Positions 33,830 through 42,614 of a stretch of 56,747 nucleotides of DNA are shown here, one piece after another (within the stretch, counting starts at the first letter, position 1; every line of letters begins with the position of its first letter). Under the pieces are notes generated by a model, which was not told the DNA's origin, made no database searches, and saw only the letters and a list, made by a program, of their open reading frames with translations. The stretch is from the NCBI GenBank assembly GCA_002391275.1, contig DGSC01000001.1, forward strand, positions 1 through 56,747. Reading direction: 5' to 3'. Source of the DNA: Prevotellaceae bacterium UBA4372. GTDB taxonomy: Bacteria > Bacteroidota > Bacteroidia > Bacteroidales > Bacteroidaceae. The position numbers and the translations under genes are program-made.

Positions 33830-35647
33830 ATGTTGAACAAAGCATCACTCTCTGTACTCATCCACGAGCAGGCCAAGGTGTATGGCACGAAAACGGCCTT
33901 AAGCTATCGCGACTATGAAACGGCCACGTGGAAGGATATCTCTTGGCGAGAATTCTCGGATGTCGTAGCCCTCGCATCTAACGCCCTGATAGAATTGGGA
34001 GTAGGCGAGCAGGAGAACATTGGCGTCTTCACTCAGAACAAGCCCGAAGGCGTTTGCGTCGACTTCGGGGCCTATGGTATTCGCTCAGTCACGATTCCGT
34101 TCTATGCCACCAGTAGCGAAGCACAGATTCAGTACATGATAAACGACGCTTCCGTACGCTTCGTCTTTGTAGGCGAGCAATATCAGTACGACACTGCATT
34201 TCGCGTACTGAAAATGTGCCCCACACTCGAACGTCTCATTATCTTTGACAAGAATGTAGAAAAGAATCCACGAGACCAAGTTTCGATGTATTGGGATGAG
34301 TTCCTTCAGATGGGTAAGGGACTGCCACATGCTTCAGAAGTGGCACGTCGGGCTGCATCAGTTCAACCCGACGATCTCGTTAACATCCTCTACACAAGCG
34401 GAACGACAGGCGTATCGAAAGGCGTGACACTCACCTATCGCATGTATGAAGCAGCCATTCCAGCTAACGACAAAGTGATGGATCTTAGCGAGAACGATGT
34501 CATCATGTGCTTCCTGCCATTCACACATGTATTTGAAAGGGCGTGGAGTTATTGGTGCCTCAGCAAAGGTTGCCAATTGGCTATCAACCTGAAGCCTCAA
34601 GACATACAAATGACTTTACGGGAGGTACACCCAACCTGTATGGCTGCCGTTCCACGTTTTTGGGAAAAAGTATACTCAGGAGTACAGGAAAAGATTGCCT
34701 CAAGCAGCGTGATGCAACGCAAGCTGATGCTGGATGCACTTGCCGTAGGAAAGAAATATAACGTAGACTATAAAATGCGCGGACTGATGCCGCCCCTGCA
34801 GCTCAAGCTCAGGTACAAGTTCTATGAGAAAACCATTATAGCCTTGCTCAAGAAGACCCTCGGACTTGAGCGTGCAAATTTCTTTCCTACAGCAGGCTCT
34901 TTCATACCTCCTGCAATCGAGGAATTTGTACATTCTTGTGGCATCAATATGACTGCTGGCTACGGAATGACAGAAACCACAGCCACCGTTTCATGCGATT
35001 GGCACCATATGCCCGTTACCATTGGCTCTGTAGGACGAGTGCTCGAAGGGATAGAGATATCATTTGGTGAAAATAACGAAATACTTCTTCGAGGCGACAC
35101 CATTACGAAGCAATATTTCCGCAAGGCAGAAATCACAGCCAATTCTTATGACGAAGAAGGATGGTTCCACACTGGCGACTGCGGCTATCTCAAAAACGGA
35201 GAGCTTTTTCTTACCGACCGCATCAAAGACCTCTTTAAGACGAGCAATGGCAAATACATATCGCCACAGGCCCTGGAATCGAAATTTGTCGTAGACAGAT
35301 TCATTGATGAAGTGGCAATAATCGCTGATGAACGCAAATTCGTATCGGCCCTTGTTATCCCAGACTACACGCTACTGGAGCAGTGGGCGACAGACAACGC
35401 CATTGATTTCAACAACAGAGAGCAACTATGCAGCAACCCTATTGTCAATAAGATGATTATGGAACGTATAGAAACGCTGCAACAAGAATTTGCTCACTAC
35501 GAGCAAGTGAAACGAATCACCTTGCTACCAGAGCCTTTCTCACTCGAACGAGGAGAACTCACAAATACATTGAAAATCAAGAGACCTGTTATCGCACATA
35601 ACTACAAGGCTCAAATAGACGCCATGTATAACGAAGAGTATTTATGA
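33830..35647 (+). CDS. Long-chain acyl-CoA synthetase (AMP-forming)
   Basis: The 605-residue enzyme activates fatty acids with ATP and CoA. It shows the adenylate-forming superfamily signatures ILYTSGTTGVSKGVTLTY (P-loop, ~190-207), MTAGYGMTETTATVS and EEGWFHTGDCGYL. Family features also include LFLTDRIKDLFKTSNGKYISP with the hinge, and the C-terminal lysine in LKIKRP. The front region, with FAYGIRSVTIPFYATSSEAQ-like text, and the overall size resemble FadD15-type enzymes. It is followed 19 nt later by prfB, so they probably share a transcript, with no obvious functional link. Confidence 0.93.
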   Translation: MLNKASLSVLIHEQAKVYGTKTALSYRDYETATWKDISWREFSDVVALASNALIELGVGEQENIGVFTQNKPEGVCVDFGAYGIRSVTIPFYATSSEAQIQYMINDASVRFVFVGEQYQYDTAFRVLKMCPTLERLIIFDKNVEKNPRDQVSMYWDEFLQMGKGLPHASEVARRAASVQPDDLVNILYTSGTTGVSKGVTLTYRMYEAAIPANDKVMDLSENDVIMCFLPFTHVFERAWSYWCLSKGCQLAINLKPQDIQMTLREVHPTCMAAVPRFWEKVYSGVQEKIASSSVMQRKLMLDALAVGKKYNVDYKMRGLMPPLQLKLRYKFYEKTIIALLKKTLGLERANFFPTAGSFIPPAIEEFVHSCGINMTAGYGMTETTATVSCDWHHMPVTIGSVGRVLEGIEISFGENNEILLRGDTITKQYFRKAEITANSYDEEGWFHTGDCGYLKNGELFLTDRIKDLFKTSNGKYISPQALESKFVVDRFIDEVAIIADERKFVSALVIPDYTLLEQWATDNAIDFNNREQLCSNPIVNKMIMERIETLQQEFAHYEQVKRITLLPEPFSLERGELTNTLKIKRPVIAHNYKAQIDAMYNEEYL

Positions 35648-35666
35648 ACTAATCACACCTATTAAC

Positions 35667-36785
35667 GTGATCACAGCAGAACAACTAAAAGAAATACAAG
35701 AACGCACAGAAGCGCTCTACAAATATCTCGACATTCCACACAAACAGATGGAATTAGAGGAAGAACAGCTACGTACTCAGGCACCAGATTTCTGGGATAA
35801 TGCCAAACGGGCGGAAGAGCAGATGAAAAAAGTAAAAGGGCTCGAAAAGTGGATTAAGGGATATGAGGAAGTGCGAACCTTAACCGACGAGCTCGACACG
35901 GCATTTGAATTTTACCGCGAAGAATTGGTAACTGAGCAAGAGGTTGATGATTTATACGCTCGCACCATTGCCGCACTGGAAGGCTTGGAGCTCAGGAACA
36001 TGCTTCAACAGGAAGAAGACCCGATGGATGCTGTTCTGAAAATAAATTCCGGAGCAGGCGGCACCGAGGCTCAAGATTGGGCACAGATGCTCATGCGAAT
36101 GTACATGCGATGGGCTGAGCAGAATGGCTACAAGCTGACCGTGGCCAACTTGCAAGACGGCGACGAGGCTGGAATCAAGACCGTAACGATGCAAATCGAA
36201 GGAGAATATGCCTATGGCTATCTCAAAAGCGAAAGTGGCGTCCACCGCTTAGTTCGTGTGTCGCCCTATAATGCACAAGGCAAGCGCATGACAAGCTTCG
36301 CGTCTGTTTTTGTCACGCCACTCGTGGATGACACCATTGAGGTCTACGTTGACCCCGCACGCGTCAGTTGGGACACATTCCGAAGCAGTGGCGCAGGAGG
36401 ACAAAACGTGAACAAGGTAGAGACCGGCGTTCGTCTTCGATACATGTACAAAGACCCCGACACAGGAGAAGAGGAGGAAATCCTCATTGAAAACACAGAA
36501 AGCCGCAAACAGCTTGAGAACAGAGAAAATGCCATGCGACTTCTGAAATCGCAACTCTACGACAGGGCTATGCAAAAGCGTAGGGAAGCCCAGGCAAAGA
36601 TTGAGGCCGGCAAGAAAAAAATTGAGTGGGGATCACAAATCCGTTCATACGTTTTCGACGATCGGCGCGTAAAAGATCATCGCACAGGCTTTCAGACATC
36701 AGACGTAGGAGCCGTCATGGATGGCAAAATCGACGGCTTCATCAAAGCTTACCTCATGGAATTCGGAGGCGACGCTCCTGCATAA
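35667..36785 (+). CDS. prfB: Peptide chain release factor 2
   Basis: The 372-residue factor ends translation at UGA and UAA. It has the GGQ motif at 244-246 (SGAGGQNVNKVETGVRL), which triggers peptide release. The stop-reading tripeptide is S199-P200-Y201 instead of the SPF known in E. coli RF2. The programmed frameshift that many bacteria use (CUU UGA C at about codon 25) is absent: the matching place, Y20-L21-D22, reads TATCTCGAC and the gene is one continuous frame. The start is a GTG codon. It follows the acyl-CoA synthetase closely and precedes a 46-residue membrane protein. Confidence 0.95.
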   Translation: MITAEQLKEIQERTEALYKYLDIPHKQMELEEEQLRTQAPDFWDNAKRAEEQMKKVKGLEKWIKGYEEVRTLTDELDTAFEFYREELVTEQEVDDLYARTIAALEGLELRNMLQQEEDPMDAVLKINSGAGGTEAQDWAQMLMRMYMRWAEQNGYKLTVANLQDGDEAGIKTVTMQIEGEYAYGYLKSESGVHRLVRVSPYNAQGKRMTSFASVFVTPLVDDTIEVYVDPARVSWDTFRSSGAGGQNVNKVETGVRLRYMYKDPDTGEEEEILIENTESRKQLENRENAMRLLKSQLYDRAMQKRREAQAKIEAGKKKIEWGSQIRSYVFDDRRVKDHRTGFQTSDVGAVMDGKIDGFIKAYLMEFGGDAPA

Positions 36786-36838
36786 GCGATATTAATATAT
36801 TCTTTAGAATAAGACAGAAACCTAAATATTAAATCATC

Positions 36839-36979
36839 ATGAGCAAAACAAAGAAAGAAATTCGAGCTGCCAAGAAGGCTGCAAGAGAAGAACGCCAGGC
36901 TAAACGCGTCATCAATTGGATTATAGGCGGACTTATCGTTCTATTCATCGTGATTGCTGTTTACGCATTCTTAGTATAA
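36839..36979 (+). CDS. Small single-pass membrane protein, 46 residues
   Basis: This tiny gene lies between prfB (53 nt upstream) and the CYTH gene (4 nt downstream) in the same direction. Its product has a strongly basic N-terminal half (MSKTKKEIRAAKKAAREERQ) and one membrane helix at ~25-45 (INWIIGGLIVLFIVIAVYAF). The tight spacing to the next gene and the clean basic-then-hydrophobic layout argue that it is real. The charge rule places the N-terminus in the cytoplasm. I do not recognise a family. Confidence 0.75.
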   Translation: MSKTKKEIRAAKKAAREERQAKRVINWIIGGLIVLFIVIAVYAFLV

Positions 36980-36983
36980 GAAA

Positions 36984-37469
36984 ATGGCTTTAGAAATTGA
37001 ACGAAAATTCTTAGTCAAAGGCGACGCCTACAAAGACGCCGCCTTTAATCATAGCCATATAGCTCAAGGATATATATGCTCGCACCCAACAGTCAGGGTA
37101 AGAATACGCGACCAAAAGGGATATCTGACGATTAAAGGCGGCAGCCATGATAACGGACTATCGCGATATGAGTTCGAGACAGAGATTCCTTTTGTAGATG
37201 CACTTGCAATGATGAGGTTGTGCGAACCTGGCATCGTAGAAAAAACAAGATGGCTTGTAAAAGCCAATGACGGGCACATCGTTGAGGTGGACGAGTTCCA
37301 CGCTGATAACGAAGGACTTGTCGTGGCCGAAATTGAGCTCAAGGAACCTGAAGAAGCTATCGACCTTCCGCCTTTTATAGGAAAAGAAGTAACTGGCGAA
37401 CGCAAATACTACAACTCTCACTTACGCAAATATCCATTTTGCATGTGGGACAAAGAAACCGGCGAATGA
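36984..37469 (+). CDS. CYTH-domain (triphosphate tunnel metalloenzyme) protein
   Basis: The 161-residue protein has the family's N-terminal EIERKFLV motif (ExExK) and alternating charged strands forming the tunnel: TVRVRIRDQKGYLTIKGG, SRYEFETEIP, EKTRWLVKA, IVEVDEFHADNEGLVVAEIEL and VTGERKYYNSHLRKYP. Bacterial members usually hydrolyse tripolyphosphate or related phosphates, and some are class IV adenylate cyclases, so the precise reaction is open. It is the last gene of the run starting at 33,830. No obvious terminator follows immediately. Confidence 0.9.
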   Translation: MALEIERKFLVKGDAYKDAAFNHSHIAQGYICSHPTVRVRIRDQKGYLTIKGGSHDNGLSRYEFETEIPFVDALAMMRLCEPGIVEKTRWLVKANDGHIVEVDEFHADNEGLVVAEIELKEPEEAIDLPPFIGKEVTGERKYYNSHLRKYPFCMWDKETGE

Positions 37470-37862
37470 ATGTAGATAAGGCAATAACATTATTGCTGAA
37501 CATTGAAGGAGCAATAAGGAATTGACCGCCATACATCAAGATTTCGCCAACAATTTTTACAGCCACACAGTCGCGAATAAGAGGTGACAGCCAAGTCCTA
37601 TTTTAGCTTCACCTCTCATTATCAACTTATGTTATTTTAGACAATCATATCAATCAATACTCTATTTTCGCATGCTCAGTTTCGTTAGGTTATCAGGTTA
37701 TTAGGTCGCTTGTCGCATAGAGTTTTTTTGGTGAAGATAGCATCTTATGCAAAATACATACTACACCTTATAACCTAAAAACCTATAAACATAAAAACCT
37801 TAATAGTTGGGCACTTGCGAAACATGAATCAATTATAGCATTCGATATTTTTTATAACGGAG

Positions 37863-37912
37863 AAAACCGGAGGCAAGGTGAAAAAGTTTTCACTTTGCCT
37901 CCGGTTTTTTTG
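37863..37912 (+). terminator. Strong terminator, far downstream of the CYTH gene
   Basis: AAAACCGGAGGCAAGGTG (37863-37880) pairs with CACTTTGCCTCCGGTTTT (one G-T pair), followed by T7. It lies ~390 nt past the last gene, so it may end a long 3' untranslated region or an unseen small RNA. Confidence 0.85.
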
Positions 37913-38199
37913 TTTTTTCCATCGCAGCAAATAACACCACATCAAACACCTACGCCATCGACTCTTAGCAACCATTAATGTGTTATATTACTGTCTGCCT
38001 GTCAGGAGCGCAGCCATTCCAAGTCATTACTACACAGCATTTAAGCTTGTCGCCGATACCTGAGGAGCATTCAGATTGCCTTTTGCCGTCGGAAGGCCGA
38101 CGAGCCGGAACCATCAACAATCCAAGACAAGCCTTCTTTCCCAATTATATGACCGCTCGTTTATACAGAAAACAGGACATTCACCCAACTGTTTTGATT

Positions 38200-38265
38200 A
38201 TTCCATGGCCTTGGAACAATCATTCCGTGACCATGGAATAATCATTCCAAGGTCATGGAATAATC
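38200..38265. repeat. Three tandem 22-bp near-palindromic units, copy 2
   Basis: Units begin at 38200, 38222 and 38244. Compared with copy 1 (7722-7787) the first unit has one difference, the second three and the third none, and the order of variant units is the same. Flanking sequence is also related to copy 1, without gaps, for at least ~70 bp to the right. Confidence 0.93.
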
Positions 38266-38383
38266 AACACACCCGCATGAGTCGCGATTTTTATCCAAGC
38301 AAAAACGCTCAAACAGCCTGGCTTCACGCCCTTAACATCGAAGCATGAATACAGATTTTAGCGGACAGTCAATCGGAAGTATT

Positions 38384-38530
38384 CGGAGAAACTTGTAAAA
38401 GCTCTGTGCCTGCGTTCGGCTTCAACGGATGATACAGCACGAAAACATTTGGAGAAGCTTGTAAAAACTCCGTACCAACGCTCGATTACAGCGAACGACG
38501 TCGCCAGAATGCACTGGGCGAAACTTGTTT
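38384..38530. repeat. Degenerate direct repeat with 66-bp period
   Basis: GGAGAAACTTGTAAAA at 38385 recurs as GGAGAAGCTTGTAAAA at 38451 and as GGCGAAACTTGTTT at 38517, exactly 66 nt apart each time. The first two units match at 43 of 66 positions, mostly differing by transitions. The region does not look coding. Confidence 0.75.
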
Positions 38531-38830
38531 AACGGCAGAAAACGAGAACAAGGGAGTTAAGCTGACAGGCGATGAACTGCCCAATGCACAAATGCACTTG
38601 CACTGCTGTTATTGATATTAAATGTTATTAACATCTGTCGAATTATTGATTACGGATCTGTTTAACGACCAGAAATAAAGGAGTAATAGCCTCGGTGATG
38701 AGACAAACTAGAAGAAATGGATGGAAAGAGCGGCTAATAATCCCGACTAAAGTTAAAGCATTACTTTAAGTGGTAAGTTGCCGACATTACAGCAATTTAC
38801 AATATTTTTAAAAATATTTTGAAATAATTC

Positions 38831-38861
38831 TTGCATGCTAAAAAAAAAGAATTTATCTTTG
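38831..38861 (+). promoter_or_regulatory. Promoter of the dcw cluster
   Basis: TTG at 38831-38833 and TATCTTTG at 38854-38861 are 20 nt apart. Transcription would begin near 38866, so translation should start at the ATG at 38878 rather than the one at 38866. Confidence 0.75.
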
Positions 38862-38877
38862 CGGCATGGAAACGGAC

Positions 38878-39801
38878 ATGTACCACATTCCTGTGCTACT
38901 AAGTGCCTCAGTTGAGGGCTTAAATATCCGGCAAGATGGCACGTATGTGGACGTGACGTTAGGCGGCGGAGGTCACAGTCGATGCATACTGCAAGGCTTG
39001 GGGCCAGAAGGACGTTTATTTAGTTTCGACCAAGATGCCGATGCTATCGCCCGTTGCGCTTCATTGCGCGATGAGCTCGGCAAAGGTGAACAATGGACGC
39101 TCATCCGTTCTAATTTCCGTTACCTGAAAAATTGGATGCGCTACTACGGCATCGATGGTATTGATGGGGTTATGGCAGACTTGGGTGTGTCAAGCCATCA
39201 CTTCGATGACGGCAGTCGAGGCTTCAGTTTTCGCAGCGATGCGCCTCTGGACATGAGGATGAACCAAAAGGGCGGCGATACGGCAGCTACTGTGTTGAAG
39301 AACTACTCGTCAGAGCAATTGACAAACGTCTTTCGCCTGTACGGAGAACTAAAGCAAGCACGCAGATTGGCTGACTTAATCGTAAACACCCGTCAGTTGC
39401 ATCCCATCTCTACGACAGGCCAGTTGGCCGAGCTTTTCAGGCCCATTCTCGGTCGGGAGCACGAAAAGAAAGACTTAGCTCGCGCTTTTCAAGCCCTCCG
39501 TATCGAGGTGAATCACGAAATGGACGCTCTGCGTGACATGTTGCAGGCTGCGACTGAGCTATTACGTCCCGGCGGACGGTTGGTAGTAATATCCTACCAT
39601 TCTCTGGAGGATCGTATAGTGAAGAATGTGATGAAAGCCGGTTCTATAGATGGCACAGCGAAAACGGATGCCGTTTATGGACGCGCTCTATCCCCTTTCA
39701 GGGCTATAAGCAAGGCCATCACGCCTACGGCAGAAGAACTGGAAGCCAATCCAAGAAGCAGAAGCGCAAAGTTAAGGATTGCTGAGCGCACAGACATCTG
39801 A
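38878..39801 (+). CDS. rsmH: 16S rRNA (cytosine-1402-N4)-methyltransferase
   Basis: The 307-residue SAM-dependent enzyme (MraW) methylates C1402 of 16S rRNA in the P site. The product starts MYHIPVLLSASVEGL and shows the SAM-binding GTYVDVTLGGGGHS, FSFDQDADAI, GVMADLGVSSHHFDDGSRGFSF and LDMRMNQ. The later motifs FQALRIEVNHEMDAL and ISYHSLEDRIVK also match, all in family order. It is the first gene of the dcw cluster here; mraZ, which usually precedes it, is missing from the window. A second in-frame ATG 12 nt upstream overlaps the expected transcript start. Confidence 0.96.
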   Translation: MYHIPVLLSASVEGLNIRQDGTYVDVTLGGGGHSRCILQGLGPEGRLFSFDQDADAIARCASLRDELGKGEQWTLIRSNFRYLKNWMRYYGIDGIDGVMADLGVSSHHFDDGSRGFSFRSDAPLDMRMNQKGGDTAATVLKNYSSEQLTNVFRLYGELKQARRLADLIVNTRQLHPISTTGQLAELFRPILGREHEKKDLARAFQALRIEVNHEMDALRDMLQAATELLRPGGRLVVISYHSLEDRIVKNVMKAGSIDGTAKTDAVYGRALSPFRAISKAITPTAEELEANPRSRSAKLRIAERTDI

Positions 39802-39923
39802 GGGTACACCGGCAGACTAACCATCGGATGTTAGGGTAACAAGCGAGGAGAGGTGTTACGATAAAGGAGTAGAAGAGCACCTTGTTCACGCGTTTTAGTT
39901 CATATAGGTAAAAGTGAGATCGC

Positions 39924-40484
39924 ATGAAACTCAACAGCGACGATCAGATTATTGAGGGTGCCCCTATACGCGGGAATTCTCAAGACGATAAAGATTTGCA
40001 GCATACAGCTCAGCACGACACTGGCAACAGCGTTGAAGATGAGGACAATGCTGTAAGTTTTGATTTGCCTATAGACCCCATCCCTACAGCCGTGACAGAC
40101 GAAGCATCGGAGGATGAGAACGCCGAAGCGCCACGTTCTGGGTGGCGCCTTTTCTCTTCGGAAGACCTGCCTCAAGTGTCGCTACGAGAGATTTTGGGCG
40201 GCGATTATTTGATTGGCAGTTTTCTGAGAAGACAGATATGGTTTATTCTCTTCTTAGTGATGCTTTCGATTGTCTACATCTCTAATCGCTATGCTTCGCA
40301 GCAAGAGATTATAGAAGAAGAGACCATGCGCAAGGAGTTGATAGAAAAAAAGAATTACGCCTTGACTCAGTATGCCGAATTAACTATGCGCACTCGCCAA
40401 AGCAGTATTGAAAGGCTCTTGAAGAGTTTCGGTGACAGCACCCTCACTTCAGCCAAGGAACCGCCTTTCATCATTTACAAATAA
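39924..40484 (+). CDS. ftsL: FtsL-like divisome protein with long acidic N-terminus
   Basis: The 186-residue protein fills the ftsL position between rsmH and ftsI. It has one membrane helix (~103-123, RRQIWFILFLVMLSIVYIS) and a short extracytoplasmic coiled coil (~126-160) ending in a beta-like tail, as expected for FtsL of Bacteroidetes. The ~100-residue cytoplasmic part before the helix is unusually long and rich in Asp and Glu, where relatives mostly have 30-50 residues. FtsL joins FtsQ and FtsB at the septum and helps activate FtsWI. The assignment rests mainly on position and topology. Confidence 0.78.
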   Translation: MKLNSDDQIIEGAPIRGNSQDDKDLQHTAQHDTGNSVEDEDNAVSFDLPIDPIPTAVTDEASEDENAEAPRSGWRLFSSEDLPQVSLREILGGDYLIGSFLRRQIWFILFLVMLSIVYISNRYASQQEIIEEETMRKELIEKKNYALTQYAELTMRTRQSSIERLLKSFGDSTLTSAKEPPFIIYK

Positions 40485-40517
40485 AAGAATCGTACAACGT
40501 GTTACCAAATGTAGGGC

Positions 40518-42563
40518 ATGAAATTCGACAGCAAACGGATTATCCCACGATACTTGTTCGTCATCATATTGATGACAGTAGCAGGAGTAGCAATCATAGG
40601 CACAGCCGCCTATGAGATGTTCTTTCGTGGCAACTATTGGCGAGCTGTTCGAGAGCGCATGGCAACACAGCAAAAGGACATTCCGGCTATAAGAGGCAAC
40701 ATTTATTCGGCCGACGGGCAGCTGATGGTCGGCTCTATGCCTGTGTACACGCTACGCATGGATTTTGTAGTCAAAGACCCTAACGACAGCATAGCTGAAC
40801 GTAAATTACAACTTTGGCGCGACAGTGTATTCGCATGCGAGCTTGATAGCTTTTGCATCGGCCTCAATCAGCTCTTCCCTGAAACGAGCATTGCTGAATT
40901 CAAGACGAAATTACTTGATGGCAAGCGACGGGGGCGCCGTAATCTGGCCATTAAGCACAATGTTTCCTATATTAAATATAAGGAAAGCCTTAAACTACCC
41001 TACGCAAGGCACGGCCGCATAAAGACCGGGTTCTATGCGGAAGAAATCCCCCAACGCCAGAAACCTTATGGAAATATGGCCACAAGAACTTTAGGTTCTT
41101 TGATGACCAGCAATGATTCAGCCCGCAACGGTCTGGAATTAGCTTACGACAGCATCCTTCGAGGAATCAACGGGAAAATGCATCGGGAGAAAGTGCGTCG
41201 GCAATGGATGGACAAGACGGATGTAGAGCCCATCAACGGCCTGGACCTCATAACCACCATTGATGTAGGCATGCAAGATGCAGCCGAGAAGATTCTCGAA
41301 CGCAAGCTTAGAGAAATAAATGCCGAAATCGGCGTGGTAGTACTCATGGAAGTAGCCACCGGCGATGTCAAGGCCATAGTCAATCTTACGCGTATTGCCC
41401 CGGGAGTGTACGCCGAGGTTAAGAATAACGCCATCACTGACCTGTGGGAACCAGGATCGACGTTTAAGACCGCATCCATGATGGTCGCTTTAGAGGATGG
41501 CATGGTCACTCGCGACGACTGGGTTGACGTCGGCAACGGACAGTGGATGATGCATGGCCGAGTGATGAAAGACCATAACTGGCGCAAGGGCGGCTACGGA
41601 CGAAAGATATCAGTGGACGAATGTCTCATGTTCTCTTCGAACGTCGGTGTAAGCCGCATCATAGACGAACACTACCACGACCATCCAGAGAAATATGTCG
41701 ACGGTCTCTATCGCGAAGGTGTAGGAGTACCGTTTGACTTGCCTTTTCCCGGTGCAGGAAAACCGAACGTCAGACGCCCGAAGCCAGATGGTTCCAACTG
41801 GAGCAAGACAGCTCTCCCTTGGATGAGCATCGGGTATGAGACTCAGATACCGCCAATTTATACGGTAGCTTTCTATAATGCAATAGCAAACAATGGACGA
41901 ATGGTGCAGCCCCGCTTCGTCAGAGAGATTCGCCAGAACGGAGTAACGCTGAAAGAATTTCCTGTCGTCACCATCAAGGAACGCATCTGCAAGCCCAGCA
42001 CGCTGCGTGATATCCACGAAATACTGGAACGGGTTGTCAACGATCCCACAGGACTGGGGAAGAAAGCAGGTTGCAAGCAATTCAAGGTCTGCGGAAAAAC
42101 AGGCACGGCCCAAGTGGCCGACGAGCATGGCAGCTACCACGGTTCACCTGCACGCTACATGGTCAGCTTTGCGGGCTTTTATCCCAGCGAAGCGCCAAAA
42201 TACTCATGTGTAGTGTGCATAAAGAAGAGCGGACTTCCCGCTTCCGGTGGCGGACAAGCAGGCCCAGTCTTCAGCGAGTTGGCACAATTTGTAATGGCAA
42301 AAGGCGTATTCCGCGAACCTTCGGAAGCCGCAGACAGCACGTCGGTGTTTGAAGCGCCAAAGGCTAAGAAACTCTCTCCTGTCAGCAAAGGCATAGTGCC
42401 TGACGTAACAGGAATAGGGCCTCGCGAAGCTGTGAAAGCGCTCGAAGCTGCCGGACTGAAAGTCAAAATAAACGGACAAGGAATAGTCAAGAACCAAGAT
42501 ATTGCCCCGGGAACAAAAGCAATCAAGGGAAGCACGATTACCCTTCAGCTCTCGATGCAATAA
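40518..42563 (+). CDS. ftsI: Division transpeptidase FtsI (PBP3) with PASTA domain
   Basis: The 681-residue class B penicillin-binding protein crosslinks septal peptidoglycan. A single N-terminal membrane helix (~12-34) is followed by the dimerisation domain (IPAIRGNIYSADGQLM) and the transpeptidase domain. The active-site motifs are S314-T-F-K in EPGSTFKT, SSN at 373-375 and KTGT at 527-530. A single PASTA domain closes the protein (VPDVTGIGPREAVKALEAAG, ~620-680). It is 33 nt from ftsL and works with FtsW, encoded five genes further on. Confidence 0.96.
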   Translation: MKFDSKRIIPRYLFVIILMTVAGVAIIGTAAYEMFFRGNYWRAVRERMATQQKDIPAIRGNIYSADGQLMVGSMPVYTLRMDFVVKDPNDSIAERKLQLWRDSVFACELDSFCIGLNQLFPETSIAEFKTKLLDGKRRGRRNLAIKHNVSYIKYKESLKLPYARHGRIKTGFYAEEIPQRQKPYGNMATRTLGSLMTSNDSARNGLELAYDSILRGINGKMHREKVRRQWMDKTDVEPINGLDLITTIDVGMQDAAEKILERKLREINAEIGVVVLMEVATGDVKAIVNLTRIAPGVYAEVKNNAITDLWEPGSTFKTASMMVALEDGMVTRDDWVDVGNGQWMMHGRVMKDHNWRKGGYGRKISVDECLMFSSNVGVSRIIDEHYHDHPEKYVDGLYREGVGVPFDLPFPGAGKPNVRRPKPDGSNWSKTALPWMSIGYETQIPPIYTVAFYNAIANNGRMVQPRFVREIRQNGVTLKEFPVVTIKERICKPSTLRDIHEILERVVNDPTGLGKKAGCKQFKVCGKTGTAQVADEHGSYHGSPARYMVSFAGFYPSEAPKYSCVVCIKKSGLPASGGGQAGPVFSELAQFVMAKGVFREPSEAADSTSVFEAPKAKKLSPVSKGIVPDVTGIGPREAVKALEAAGLKVKINGQGIVKNQDIAPGTKAIKGSTITLQLSMQ

Positions 42564-42614
42564 CAACAATAACTGTAATGATTCTCCCAGAACATAAATC
42601 TCACATTAAAGACG

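Larger units (their letters stand above)
37470..38877. other. 1.4-kb gene-free stretch before the dcw cluster
   Basis: No protein-like frame is present; two ~90-codon frames at 37,978-38,348 run across the palindromic array and look like chance. Contents from left to right are: AT-rich sequence with AGGTTATCAGGTTATTAGG-type repeats and their complements (37,680-37,800); a strong terminator; the 22-bp array copy 2; a 66-bp-period degenerate repeat; then ~300 bp without recognised features up to the rsmH promoter. No mraZ gene or remnant is visible. Confidence 0.6.

Noticed and set aside
37978..38348. Two ~90-codon frames in the long gap
   Set aside because: They run across the palindromic array and have no protein-like composition or start context.
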